Source: DATKZM01 sp035527975 (GTDB lineage: Bacteria; Pseudomonadota; Alphaproteobacteria; JAPULJ01). Taken from it: DNA of 64,000 nt. Shown here one piece after another: positions 33,827-42,853 of this stretch (positions within the stretch are counted from its first letter, which is position 1; each line of letters starts with the position of its first letter). The notes beneath the pieces are model-generated. The model saw only the letters and a list, made by a program, of their open reading frames with translations. It ran no database searches and was not told where the DNA came from. A program made the position numbers and the translations under genes. The DNA is taken from assembly GCA_035527975.1 (NCBI GenBank), contig DATKZM010000058.1:1-64000 (forward strand), in the 5' to 3' direction.

Positions 33827-36171
33827 ACGAACAGGTCAAGCCGGTCCGCTCGATCGGCAAGCATGTGCCGATGGTGGACGGCCCGGAGAAAGTCTCCGGC
33901 CGCGCGCAATATACGGCCGACATCGCCGCGCCCGGCGCGCTCGCCGGACGCATTTTTCGCAGCCCCTACGCTCACGGCGAAATCGTCGCGGTCGACACCT
34001 CCGAAGCAGAGAAACTGCCGGGCGTCATCGCGGTGGTCACCGGAGCCGATTGCGACGTGACCTTCGGGGTGCTGCCGATCGCCTACAGCGAACACCCGAT
34101 GGCCCGCGACAAGGTCCGCTACAAAGGCGAGCCGGTAGCCGCCGTCGCCGCCATCGACGACGCGACGGCGAAGGAAGCCATCCGTCGCATCAAGCTCACG
34201 GTCAAGGAGTTGCCGGCCTATTTCCACGCGCATGACGCGCTCGCCGAGGATGGGGTCGATCTGCATGAGAACCGGCCCGGCAATGTCGAGCGCGACGTGT
34301 TCTATGAACTGGGCGATGTCGATGAGGCTTTGGGCGCGGCCGACCTGGTCCTCGAGCGCGACTATTTCTGCCCCGAGGTCTGCCAGGCGCAGATGGAATT
34401 CCATGCCGCCGTGGCCGACTACGACCCGGTGCGCCAGCGCATGACGGTGCACGCCTCCACCCAGGTTCCCTTCTACGTCCATCTCCAGCTTGCCCGCGTG
34501 CTCGGCATGTCGAAGTCGCAGATCCGCGTGATCAAGCCCTTCGTCGCGGGCGGCTTTGGCTGCCGCACTGAGACGCTCAATGTCGAGCTGATCGCAGCAC
34601 TCCTGGCGAAGAAGGCCGAGGGCAAGGTTCGCATGGTCGTGAGCCGCGAGGAGACCTTCATCACCCATCGCGGCCGGCCCGAGACCGAAGTCCGCCTGAA
34701 GATGGGCATGACCAAGGCGGGCAGGATCACCGGCGTCGAATGCGAGACCTACCAGCGCGGCGGCGCTCATTCGGGCTACGGCGTGGTGACGATCCTCTAC
34801 GCCGGGTCGATGATCTACGCGATCTATGACATCGCCGACGTGCGCTATATCGGCAAACGCGTGCTGACCAACACCCCGCCCTGCGGCGCTTTTCGCGGCC
34901 ACGGCACGGTCAATGTGCGCTTTGCTTTTGAAAGCCTGCTCGACGAGATGGCCGGCGAGCTTGGCCTCGACCCCTTCGCGGTGCGGCGCGCGAACCTGCT
35001 GGAAGCGCCGACCATCACCGCGAACGATCTGATGATCAACAGCTACGGCCTGCCGGAATGCATGGACTGGGCCGAGGCCGCCAGCGGCTGGACTGAGCGC
35101 AAAGGCAAGATGAAGAGCCCCGGCACGGGCAAGAAGAAGGGCCTCGGCATGGCCTGCTCGCATTACATCTCCGGCGCCTCCAAGCCGGTCAACTGGACGG
35201 GCGAGCCGCACGCCACGGTCAACATCAAACTCGACCATGACGGCTCGGTGGTGGTGCTCTCCGGCGCGGCGGAGATCGGCCAGGGCTCGTCGACCATTCT
35301 CGTGCAGACGGTCGCCGATGTGCTCGGCCTCGACATGAGCCGGGTCCGTGTCATCACCGGCGACAGCGAGGTCGTGCCCAAGGACAACGGCTCCTACTCC
35401 TCGCGCGTCACCTTCATGGTCGGCAATGCCGCAATCGAGGCGGCGCAGAACCTGAAGCGCGTGCTGGTCGAGGCCGCGGCGCGCAGGCTCGACGCAAGGC
35501 CCGACGACATCGACGTGCTGGGCGAGGTCTACCGGACCTCCTCCCAGGACCGGGGGCTTACCTTCGACGAGGTGGTGATCGAGGCGCTGAAGGACACCGG
35601 CACGATCACAGTGAAGGGCAACTACAACACGATCCCGGAATCCTGGGGCGGCAACAAATATCGGGGCGCTGCGATCGGCGGCACGATGGGCTATTCCTAC
35701 GCGGCGCAAGTCGTCGAGGTTACCGTGGATGAAGAGACCGGCGAGGTTACCGTCGACAAGGTCTGGGTCGCCCATGATTGCGGCAAGGCGCTCAACCGGC
35801 TCACCGTCGAGGGCCAGATCGAGGGCTCGGTCTGGATGGGCTTGGGCCAGGCGATGTCGGAGGAAACCGGCTATTACGACGGCCTGATGCTGGCCAACAA
35901 CCTGCTCGATTACCGGGTGCCGACAATCCAGGACTCGCCGCCCATCATCACGCATATCGTCGAATCGAACGATCCCAACGGCCCCTACGGCGCCAAGGAG
36001 GCGGGCGAAGGCTCGCTGGCGGGCTTCCTGCCGGCGGTCGCCAACGCCGTGGCCGACGCGATCGGCGTGCGCTGCCTCGATCTGCCGCTCACCCCCGACC
36101 GGGTGCTCGCCGCGATCGAGGGCAAGTCGAAGACCATGAAGGCCGCGCGCCGTCGCCGGGGGGCGCGCTGA
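33823..36171 (+). CDS. hcrA: 4-hydroxybenzoyl-CoA reductase, large molybdopterin subunit
   Basis: 782 residues of the xanthine-oxidase-family molybdenum subunit. VAGGFGCRTE, the CGAFRGHGTVNVRFAFE loop and the active-site Glu in GAKEAGEGSLAGF near the C-terminus are all present. It binds molybdopterin cytosine dinucleotide and 4-hydroxybenzoyl-CoA, reductively removing the ring hydroxyl to give benzoyl-CoA. The large-subunit fold alone could also be an aldehyde or nicotinate hydroxylase; the partner subunit decides. It overlaps hcrC by four bases and hcrB by one. Confidence 0.9.
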   Translation: MNEQVKPVRSIGKHVPMVDGPEKVSGRAQYTADIAAPGALAGRIFRSPYAHGEIVAVDTSEAEKLPGVIAVVTGADCDVTFGVLPIAYSEHPMARDKVRYKGEPVAAVAAIDDATAKEAIRRIKLTVKELPAYFHAHDALAEDGVDLHENRPGNVERDVFYELGDVDEALGAADLVLERDYFCPEVCQAQMEFHAAVADYDPVRQRMTVHASTQVPFYVHLQLARVLGMSKSQIRVIKPFVAGGFGCRTETLNVELIAALLAKKAEGKVRMVVSREETFITHRGRPETEVRLKMGMTKAGRITGVECETYQRGGAHSGYGVVTILYAGSMIYAIYDIADVRYIGKRVLTNTPPCGAFRGHGTVNVRFAFESLLDEMAGELGLDPFAVRRANLLEAPTITANDLMINSYGLPECMDWAEAASGWTERKGKMKSPGTGKKKGLGMACSHYISGASKPVNWTGEPHATVNIKLDHDGSVVVLSGAAEIGQGSSTILVQTVADVLGLDMSRVRVITGDSEVVPKDNGSYSSRVTFMVGNAAIEAAQNLKRVLVEAAARRLDARPDDIDVLGEVYRTSSQDRGLTFDEVVIEALKDTGTITVKGNYNTIPESWGGNKYRGAAIGGTMGYSYAAQVVEVTVDEETGEVTVDKVWVAHDCGKALNRLTVEGQIEGSVWMGLGQAMSEETGYYDGLMLANNLLDYRVPTIQDSPPIITHIVESNDPNGPYGAKEAGEGSLAGFLPAVANAVADAIGVRCLDLPLTPDRVLAAIEGKSKTMKAARRRRGAR

Positions 36172-37184
36172 TGGATCCGCTGCACGACTTCGAGCTGCTC
36201 AAACCGACCACGCTCGACGAGATGGTGAAAGCCCGTCGCAAAGTACCAACCGCGCGCCTCATCGGCGGCGGCACAGACCTTTTGGTCAACATGCGTCGCG
36301 GCATCGAGACGCCGCAGACCCTGATCGACACCAACGGCGTCGCGGAGCTGACCGCCATCAAGGCCAGCACCAAGGGCTTCCAGATCGGCGCCTCGGCGAC
36401 GATCGCCTCGGTGGGACAGCATGAGAAACTACTTGAATATTTCCCCGCAATTGCCCAGGCAGCCAGCGCAATCGCCGGACCCACGCACCGGATGATGGGC
36501 ACAGTCGGCGGCAACCTTTGCCTCGACACACGCTGCATCTTCTATAATCAGAGCGAGTGGTGGCGTAGCGCCAACAATGACTGCCTAAAGACCGTAGGGG
36601 AGATTTGCCACGTGGCGCCCAAGTCGAAGGGCGTATGTTTTGCCACCTTCTCCGGCGATCTCGCCCCGGCGCTACTTCTTTACGACGCCGAGATCGATCT
36701 GGCGGGCCCCAAAGGCAAGCGCACCATGCCGCTGGCCAATCTCTACATAGGCTACGCCAAGCAGGACGGCTCCACCGGCGACGGCAAAAACTATCTCGCG
36801 CTCAAGCCCGGCGAGCTCGTCACTGCCGTGCGCGGCAAGAACACGGCCGGCCTGGTATCGGCCTATGACAAAATTCGGATCCGCCGCTCGATCGAATATC
36901 CGGTCGCCGGCGTTGCGGTGGCGCTGAAGCGCAAGGGCGATGCGCTCGCCGATCTTCGTGTTGCCATCACCGGCACCAATCCGCGCCCGGTGCGGCTTGA
37001 GGGCACGCAAGGCCTCTGCGGCGGTCCGCTAAGCGACGACGTCCTGGCCGGCCTCGACGGCCTCGTGCGCGATCAGATCATGGCGATGAAGACCACCTTC
37101 ACCCCCGGCATGTACCGCCGCCGCGTCGCCAATGTGCTGGCCAAGCGCATGGTGCGGCGGCTGTGGGACGCGGTGGGCAACTAA
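36171..37184 (+). CDS. hcrB: 4-hydroxybenzoyl-CoA reductase, FAD subunit with extra [4Fe-4S] loop
   Basis: 337 residues. The FAD-binding motifs IGGGTDLLVNMRRG (about 31-44) and TVGGNLCLDTRC (about 111-122) are followed by a roughly 40-residue Cys-rich insertion with Cys 122, 138, 146 and 156 (Cys 117 also present). This insertion, holding a [4Fe-4S] cluster in the FAD subunit, is the hallmark of 4-hydroxybenzoyl-CoA reductase and lets it run the xanthine-oxidase reaction in reverse with low-potential ferredoxin. Start ATG 36171 overlaps the hcrA TGA by one base. It ends 15 bases from the convergent EamA gene. Confidence 0.92.
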   Translation: MDPLHDFELLKPTTLDEMVKARRKVPTARLIGGGTDLLVNMRRGIETPQTLIDTNGVAELTAIKASTKGFQIGASATIASVGQHEKLLEYFPAIAQAASAIAGPTHRMMGTVGGNLCLDTRCIFYNQSEWWRSANNDCLKTVGEICHVAPKSKGVCFATFSGDLAPALLLYDAEIDLAGPKGKRTMPLANLYIGYAKQDGSTGDGKNYLALKPGELVTAVRGKNTAGLVSAYDKIRIRRSIEYPVAGVAVALKRKGDALADLRVAITGTNPRPVRLEGTQGLCGGPLSDDVLAGLDGLVRDQIMAMKTTFTPGMYRRRVANVLAKRMVRRLWDAVGN

Positions 37185-37199
37185 CGGACAACACCCTCC

Positions 37200-38117
37200 T
37201 CATCGCCCCCGCGCTTCGGCACGCGTCAGATAGATCGTGCTGCCGATCACCAGTGCCGCCCCAAACCAGACGAAGATGCTCACTGCCTCGCCGAACAGCA
37301 GGTATCCGGCTGCGGTGATCAACACCAGCCGGACGAAATCGAACGGCGCAACGAGGCTCGCATCGCCCAGCCGGTAGGCTTGCGTGATGCAGATATGCGC
37401 CATCGCCGCCGTCACCCCGATGCCGATTACCAGCGGCAGTTCTTTCAGGCCGGGCGGGTTCCACCAGATGAGCGCAGGCGCGGCGGACACGATCACCAGC
37501 ACCAGGTTGGTGTAAAACACGATTGCGGTGACCCGCTCGGTCCGGGACAGCGCCTTGGAGACCGCGGCGCCGCCTCCGTAGAAGACCGCCGAGGCCAGTG
37601 CCGCGATCGCCGCCCAGGTAATTTCCGCGAAACCGGGGCGCAGGATGACCAACGCACCTGCGAAGCCGATCCCGACGACCAGCCAGCGCTGGACCGAGAC
37701 GCGCTCACCCAACACCAGCGCCGCCAGCAGCACCGTCCACAAAGGGATCGTCGCATGGAGTGCGACCGCATCGGCCAGAACCATGCTGGCAACGGCATAG
37801 ATCCACGCCACCAACGCGATATAGGTAAGTACCCCGCGCGCGATCATCAGGGTTGGCTTCTTGGTCTTTAACTGGCCGATGCCGCGCGCCAGACCGCCGC
37901 GAAAAATCACCGGCAACATGACCAGAACCGAAACCACCGCCCGGTAGAAGGCGATATCGAGCGCCGTCATCGCATCGGACACGTACCGGATCATCACGAT
38001 CATCGCGGTGAAACAGCCCATCGCGCCCAATGCCCACAACGCCAATCGGACCGGATGGGGCGCCGGTGCGGCCGGCGGCCCGACGCGGGCCGGATCGGTA
38101 CTTGTCGGTTCATCCAT
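37200..38117 (-). CDS. EamA/DMT-family transporter
   Basis: 305 residues with ten predicted membrane helices formed by two EamA repeats (LDIAFYRAVVSVLVMLPVI in the first; APFDFVRLVLITAAGYLLFG in the second). Such carriers usually export amino acids or metabolites. Convergent with hcrCAB, so not part of that operon. Substrate unknown. Confidence 0.88.
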   Translation of the reverse strand: MDEPTSTDPARVGPPAAPAPHPVRLALWALGAMGCFTAMIVMIRYVSDAMTALDIAFYRAVVSVLVMLPVIFRGGLARGIGQLKTKKPTLMIARGVLTYIALVAWIYAVASMVLADAVALHATIPLWTVLLAALVLGERVSVQRWLVVGIGFAGALVILRPGFAEITWAAIAALASAVFYGGGAAVSKALSRTERVTAIVFYTNLVLVIVSAAPALIWWNPPGLKELPLVIGIGVTAAMAHICITQAYRLGDASLVAPFDFVRLVLITAAGYLLFGEAVSIFVWFGAALVIGSTIYLTRAEARGR

Positions 38118-38287
38118 GCGGGGCTGCTTCTGAAAGCTGGGTTGCCGCCGCCTCGATAGCGGTCCAGGCCCCGCCCCGCAATCCCAAGCGTGCGCGGGTC
38201 AGCCATACCCGCCGCGACAGATGGCCGGATCAATCCGGCAACGCGCCGGATCAGGATCGTCTCGGATCGCTATGACGCGATCATGCG

Positions 38288-38352
38288 CTAGTGTGATGGT
38301 TCTGAAGTTCGTCGCATCAATGTGACGAAGTTCGACGGCCGAACCACACTAG
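38288..38352. repeat. 65-bp palindromic repeat, copy 2
   Basis: Same length, ends and inner palindrome as the copies at 12693 and 56311. Inner arms read GAAGTTCGTCGC and GTGACGAAGTTC. Confidence 0.85.
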
Positions 38353-38366
38353 AAGCAAATATTTGG

Positions 38367-38425
38367 TGGCCTGCTTGTCCCGGAAGTTGGTGGGACGAAT
38401 TTCCCGCGGCAGGACACCAAGCCCA
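38367..38425. repeat. Repeat extension block, copy 2
   Basis: TGGCCTGCTTGTCCCGGAAG to GGCAGGACACCAAGCCCA, nearly identical to 12771-12829 and at the same distance from the 65-bp unit. Confidence 0.75.
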
Positions 38426-38538
38426 TCGACGATGGGCACGCAGATTTGATCGGCCGTCTGTTGAGCAACCCGCTCGAATTTCCTGTATACTCGATCCGCT
38501 CGGTGACTTGGCGGCGACACACACGATTCGGGAGGACT

Positions 38539-39996
38539 ATGGCCCCACGGACAAAAGACGCCTTGCCCCGAGGTCATCAATTCGAGGGCTACCGCTTTGA
38601 AGGCGTGCTCGGCACAGGCGCCTTCGGCATCACCTATCGTGCGCGCGAGATCGAGCTGGGACGCTGGGTGGCGATCAAGGAGTACTTCCCCCGCGAGTTG
38701 GTCAGCCGCGCAAAGAACGAGATTTCAGTCCGGCCAACGCATCGCGACGATAGCGAAACCTACAAATTCTGCGTCGACTGTTTTCGCGACGAGGCGAAGG
38801 TCCTCGTTAACTTCGATCACCCCAACATCATTTCTGTGTATCGCTACTTCATGGCGAATGGCACCGGCTATCTGGTGATGCCCTTCACCAAGGGAGAAAC
38901 GCTGCAGGACCGTCTCGACCGGGACCGGACTCTGCCCGAGGACGATATTACCCAGCTTATGCTGCCCCTGCTGGACGGCCTTGAGCAGGTCCATGCAGCA
39001 GGGTTCCTGCATCGCGATATCAAGCCGAGCAATATCTTCATGCATGAGGATGGCACCCCGGTGCTGATCGATTTCGGCGCCTCGCTGCAAGCGGTGCGCG
39101 ACCGCCGCCGGGAAGCGGCGAGCCCGGTAACGCCGGGGTACTCCCCATTCGAGCAATACTCACCAAAAGGCAGGCACGGCCCCTGGACCGATATCTACGC
39201 TGTCGGCGCAACGCTCTATCACGCGATCAGCGGCGCACCGCCGCCGGATATATTCGAACGCATCGAAAATGATCGCATGGTGCCGGCGAGCGAGCTTGGC
39301 CGCGGTCATTACCGACCAACCTTGCTTGCCGCAATCGACAAAGCGCTGGAGCTTTCCCCGCACACGCGGCCGCAGGACGTGGTCACCTGGCGCGAGTCAA
39401 TCGAAAGCCGCTCACGACCGACCCCATCGGGCGACGCCGGCGGAAAGAAGCCAGCGGGCAAGGACAGCGACACGCTCTTCGCCTCTCCGGCCGAGGCGGC
39501 CATCGCGGCGGCGGCGGCCGTGAAGGCGCGCCGAGCCGACGCCCCGCACCGGTCCCGCTGGATCGGCGCTGTCGTTATCCTTCTGATCGTCGCCGGCGTG
39601 GGCGCATATTATGGGCCCAAGCTGCTGGACCGGCAGCGCGCCAATCGGATCGCCGCCGCGCGCACCAAGATCGTCGGCACCTGGTGCTTTGAGAAAACGC
39701 GCTACCTCCAGGTCAAGATTTCCGATGGCCACATTCAAATGGTCAACCGCCGCCTCAACCGATCCTCAAACAAGTTCGTCTACAAGGCGGTCAAACTCGT
39801 GAATGGCGAGTTGACCGTTCAAACGTCGGGTCGCGGAACGCTGGGCGGCGTGAACTCGCACCTGGTGAAGGTGCGGGTCATGACCGGCGTCGGCGAGAAA
39901 GCCGCCCGCTTGCGCTGGGTGCCGGCCAAGACCGTGCTGAACGGCCAGGAAGTCGCGGCGGGCAATCCGGAAATCCTCATTCCCTGCGGCTCGTAA
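38539..39996 (+). CDS. Membrane Ser/Thr protein kinase with extracytoplasmic domain, paralogue 2
   Basis: 485 residues from ATG 38539, with GGGAGG upstream. Kinase domain about 18-290: GTGAFG (25-30), Lys47 in VAIKEYF, HRD 158-160 (LHRDIKPSNIF), DFG 178-180. These positions are the same as in the 31579 kinase, although the surrounding sequence differs, so the pair arose by duplication. An Ala-rich linker (SPAEAAIAAAAAVKA) leads to one membrane helix at about 341-358. The outer domain of some 110 residues opens VGTWCFEKTRYLQVKI, a lipocalin- or DUF-like beta-rich pattern, and differs from that of paralogue 1. The ligand is unknown. Confidence 0.88.
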   Translation: MAPRTKDALPRGHQFEGYRFEGVLGTGAFGITYRAREIELGRWVAIKEYFPRELVSRAKNEISVRPTHRDDSETYKFCVDCFRDEAKVLVNFDHPNIISVYRYFMANGTGYLVMPFTKGETLQDRLDRDRTLPEDDITQLMLPLLDGLEQVHAAGFLHRDIKPSNIFMHEDGTPVLIDFGASLQAVRDRRREAASPVTPGYSPFEQYSPKGRHGPWTDIYAVGATLYHAISGAPPPDIFERIENDRMVPASELGRGHYRPTLLAAIDKALELSPHTRPQDVVTWRESIESRSRPTPSGDAGGKKPAGKDSDTLFASPAEAAIAAAAAVKARRADAPHRSRWIGAVVILLIVAGVGAYYGPKLLDRQRANRIAAARTKIVGTWCFEKTRYLQVKISDGHIQMVNRRLNRSSNKFVYKAVKLVNGELTVQTSGRGTLGGVNSHLVKVRVMTGVGEKAARLRWVPAKTVLNGQEVAAGNPEILIPCGS

Positions 39997-40107
39997 ACGG
40001 CACTGGCCTGGACCGCGCGCATATGCACGCGCGTATAGGGATCGCCGCGGGCCGCCGCGCGTATCAGGTCTGAGCGCGATCATGCGGTCAGCCTGGGGGA
40101 GAATTCA

Positions 40108-40491
40108 ATGAAACCTGCGGCAATATTCGCCGTGGCGGCTATTTTGGCTGGCAGCCTTGCCGGCTGCGCGGACACCTACCGGCCAATTGTCGACAGCCAG
40201 GGCGTCGATCAGGCGGAGTACGAGCGCGACCTCGCCGACTGCCGCGAATATGCAAGACGCGTCGATCCGGCCGGCAGCGCTGCCGAAGGCGGCCTCCTCG
40301 GCGGCGCCGTCGGCGCGGCGGTAGGCGCAGTCGTTGGCGCGCTCACGGGCAACGTCGCGAGGGGCGCGGCGATCGGCGCCGCGGGCGGGGCGACCGGCGG
40401 CGTCTTGCGGGGCGGGGTCCGCGGCGGCGTCCGCCAAAAACGTGTCCTTCGCCGTTGCCTTCGCGGCCGCGGCTACCGGGTCCTAGACTAG
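40108..40491 (+). CDS. Glycine-zipper lipoprotein
   Basis: 127 residues. A lipoprotein signal ends in the lipobox LAGC with Cys20. After a short acidic linker with DLADCREYARRV comes a glycine-zipper segment (GGLLGGAVGAAVGAVVGALTG, repeated as GAAIGAAGGATGG) able to insert in membranes. The tail is Arg-rich with one Cys. Members of this family sit in the outer membrane or periplasm with structural or stress roles. It lies 110 bases behind the second kinase gene. Confidence 0.8.
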   Translation: MKPAAIFAVAAILAGSLAGCADTYRPIVDSQGVDQAEYERDLADCREYARRVDPAGSAAEGGLLGGAVGAAVGAVVGALTGNVARGAAIGAAGGATGGVLRGGVRGGVRQKRVLRRCLRGRGYRVLD

Positions 40492-40613
40492 CGACTTATG
40501 CGTACGCTTGTGTCTGGCGGACGCGGCCAGCCCCTTGCGCGGGGCGGAGCAAACGCATTGAATGGCGCCGGCCGCGCGGGCGACGGTGCGGTTTTGGGGG
40601 ACCGACCGACCGC

Positions 40614-41870
40614 ATGCCGATACTGGAATTGCCGCAACAAAGGCTGCCGGGCTGGCGCCATGCCCTGGCCTCACTCGACCGTCACGCGATCAGCAACGGC
40701 ATCACCGCGATGATGCTCGCCTGCACCGGACCGCTGGCGATCCTGCTCAGCGTCGGCGTCGCCGTGAAGGCCAGCCCCCAGGATATCGCCACCTGGATAT
40801 TCGGCGGCTATGCCTTCGGCGGGCTCTTCTCGATCATCTTTTCGGTCCTCTACCGCATGCCAATGGGGATATGCTGGACGATCCCCGGCATCGTCCTGTT
40901 CGGCAATGCGCTTCAGCACCTGCCCTTCGCGGAGGTGATCGGGGCGCTCCACGTGACGGCGGCGCTATTGCTGGTCCTGGGGCTTTCCGGTTGGGTGCGC
41001 CGGATCACCGATTTCATCCCGATCAACATCGTGATGGCGATGGTGGCGGGCGTCTTCCTGCCCTTTTGCCTCAGGATCGTGAGCGGCTTTGAGCAGGATT
41101 GGCAGATCGCCATCGCCAGCGTCGCCGCCTTCGTCATGGTCTCGTTGGTGCCGGTGCTGGAGCGTAATTTGCCGCCGATTTTGGCGGCCCTTGCTGCCGG
41201 CGTCGGCGTCGCCCTGGCCACCGGCCAGTTCACGTTGACCGAGCCGCTGAAGCTTGCCATCGCCGATCCAATCGTCTACGCGCCAGCCTTCTCGTGGGCG
41301 GCGACGGTTGAGCTAGTCCTGCCGATGGCGATCACTGTGGTTGGCATCCATAACGCCCAGGGCTTCGCGATCAGCCGCGACAATGGCTACGATCCGCCGA
41401 TCAACACGTTGACCACCGCGTGCGGGGTGGGGTCGGTGGCGTTTGGACTGTTCGGGGCCGTTTCGACCTGCGTCACCGGGCCCTCCAACGGCATTCTCAA
41501 CACGTCGGGCGACCCGGCGCGGCGTTACATGGGCGGCGTCGTGTTCGGCACACTGATCCTTGTCTTCGGCGTGCTGGCGCCGCCGGCGGCCCAGTTGGCG
41601 CTGGCGCTGCCGGCCGCCTTCATCGCGCTGCTCGGCGGGCTAGCGATGTTCCCTGTCCTGCGCGCGGCCTTCGTGTCGGCATTTTCCGGGCGCTTTCAGA
41701 TCGGTGCAATGGTCGCCTTCATCGTCACCGTCGCCGGGATTCCCGTCGCCACCATCGGCGCGCCGTTCTGGGGCATCCTCTTCGGGACCGTCGCCTCGCT
41801 GCTGTTCGAGCGCGCGGACTTCCGCCGGGCGCGCCAGGACAGCCCGACGGCTTATACCAAGTCTCAGTGA
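40614..41870 (+). CDS. benE: BenE-family benzoate:H+ symporter
   Basis: 418 residues with about 12 membrane helices and family blocks MPMGICWTIPGIVLFG, MAITVVGIHNAQGFAISR and TCVTGPSNGIL. It imports benzoate or similar acids. ATG 40614 was chosen for the family N-terminus; the open frame extends upstream through the lipoprotein gene. The last five codons (YTKSQ) and stop come from the end of a 262-bp mobile element that inserted in the original TAA; before insertion the protein ended ...DSPTA. The change is at the extreme C-terminus and probably harmless. Confidence 0.88.
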   Translation: MPILELPQQRLPGWRHALASLDRHAISNGITAMMLACTGPLAILLSVGVAVKASPQDIATWIFGGYAFGGLFSIIFSVLYRMPMGICWTIPGIVLFGNALQHLPFAEVIGALHVTAALLLVLGLSGWVRRITDFIPINIVMAMVAGVFLPFCLRIVSGFEQDWQIAIASVAAFVMVSLVPVLERNLPPILAALAAGVGVALATGQFTLTEPLKLAIADPIVYAPAFSWAATVELVLPMAITVVGIHNAQGFAISRDNGYDPPINTLTTACGVGSVAFGLFGAVSTCVTGPSNGILNTSGDPARRYMGGVVFGTLILVFGVLAPPAAQLALALPAAFIALLGGLAMFPVLRAAFVSAFSGRFQIGAMVAFIVTVAGIPVATIGAPFWGILFGTVASLLFERADFRRARQDSPTAYTKSQ

Positions 41871-42116
41871 TATTGACCCATTTGGTGGCGCCGGATTGGC
41901 CCTCAGATTAGGCACGCGGCGCGGCGCGATGCAGCGCATCGGGCAAGCCCGCGTAACGCGGCCGGAGGGCCAATCCGCCCCACCGAAGGCCGCCATATTT
42001 TGTCCGCCGGCGTCGTTGCGCGCGGCTTGTGGTGCGCCGCACCACGGCGCAACCCGCGCCTAACCGGCGGACAAAATCTTGGCAGTCAAATGGCTCAATA
42101 TCACTGAGATTTGGTA
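41855..42116. mobile_element. 262-bp MITE with 30-bp terminal inverted repeats and TTA target duplication
   Basis: The ends (ATACCAAGTCTCAGTG... from 41854 and ...CACTGAGATTTGGTAT to 42117) are inverted repeats agreeing at 29 of 31 positions. The flanks carry a direct TTA at 41852-41854 and 42117-42119. Inside are two further perfect inverted pairs: GGATTGGCCCTC (41893) with its complement at 41965, and ATTTTGTCCGCCGG (41997) with its complement at 42064. There is no transposase, so movement would need an IS supplied elsewhere; TTA duplications suggest an IS5/IS1031-like enzyme. Confidence 0.85.
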
Positions 42117-42190
42117 TTAAGCGGCGAGACGGACTGCAGTTGATAAAGCGAAGCGGAAATCGCGGCCGGGTGTGCCGGCGCGCGCCGGTG

Positions 42191-42667
42191 TCAGGACGCC
42201 TTTCGCATCACTTTCGGACGCTCAGGCGCGCGGCTCAGCGCGTTGTTGAGATCGACCAACTTGCCCAGCAATACCTTGAAAGTTTGCCGCTCATCCTCAC
42301 TCAGCGGCGCCAGGATGCTCTCTTGGGCTTTCTCAACGTCGGGGGTCATGGCCTTAACAAGCGCCGCCCCGGATCTGGTCAGGTAAAGCCGCTTGGTCCG
42401 CCGGTCTGTCGCACCCGACGATCGGCGCAGAAGGCCCTTTTCTTCCAGCCGCCCGACCACCTCGCCGGTATTTGAACGATCGAGCGCAACCAGATTGGCC
42501 AGCGAGATCTGATCGATGCCCGGATTCCTCTCGACGGTATAGAGAATACTGTACTGTATCGATGTTGCACCGTGCGTCCGGCAGTGCTCGGCAAAGATCG
42601 AAATCGAAATTTGCTGGGCTCGCCGGATCAGGTGCCCCGGATGTTGATAGATAATGCCATTTTTCAT
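42191..42667 (-). CDS. MarR-family transcriptional regulator
   Basis: 158 residues from ATG 42667 (MKNGIIYQHPGHLIRRAQQI). Winged-helix blocks: SIQYSILYTVERNPGIDQIS, the recognition helix LDRSNTGEVVGRLEEKGL, and the wing RRSSGATDRRTKRLYLTRSG. The HPGHLIRRAQQ start recalls MarR proteins of aromatic catabolism (BadR/HbaR-like and CouR-like). A longer open frame to 43579 is spurious because it overlaps a real gene. Divergent from the transglutaminase-fold/FeS/ligase cluster, which it probably controls. A weak TGGAGT/ACTCCA inverted pair lies just upstream. Confidence 0.88.
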   Translation of the reverse strand: MKNGIIYQHPGHLIRRAQQISISIFAEHCRTHGATSIQYSILYTVERNPGIDQISLANLVALDRSNTGEVVGRLEEKGLLRRSSGATDRRTKRLYLTRSGAALVKAMTPDVEKAQESILAPLSEDERQTFKVLLGKLVDLNNALSRAPERPKVMRKAS

Positions 42668-42853
42668 GGCGTTGGAGTATGGCCAGACAACTCCAGCTTG
42701 TCGATAGATCGGCCATGACCAGCGCGCGTCGCCGCCATGCGCGACGCGGCGGGCCCTTGACATGGCCTGGCGCACGTTCGAAATCCATACAGGCCGTATC
42801 CTCCGCCTAGCCGAGCCCAGCCCAACACCGCGCCATGCAAGGACGCATCGACC

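Larger units (their letters stand above)
38118..38538. other. 421-base intergenic region holding repeat copy 2
   Basis: Between the divergent EamA and kinase genes. It contains the 65-bp palindromic repeat (38288-38352) and its extension block (38367-38425). The last 115 bases should hold the kinase promoter. A GGGAGG site sits three bases before the ATG at 38539. No further gene was seen. Confidence 0.6.

Noticed and set aside
33763..35955. Minus-strand open frame of 730 codons
   Set aside because: Antisense to hcrA; rich in His, Arg and Asp as expected of a shadow frame.
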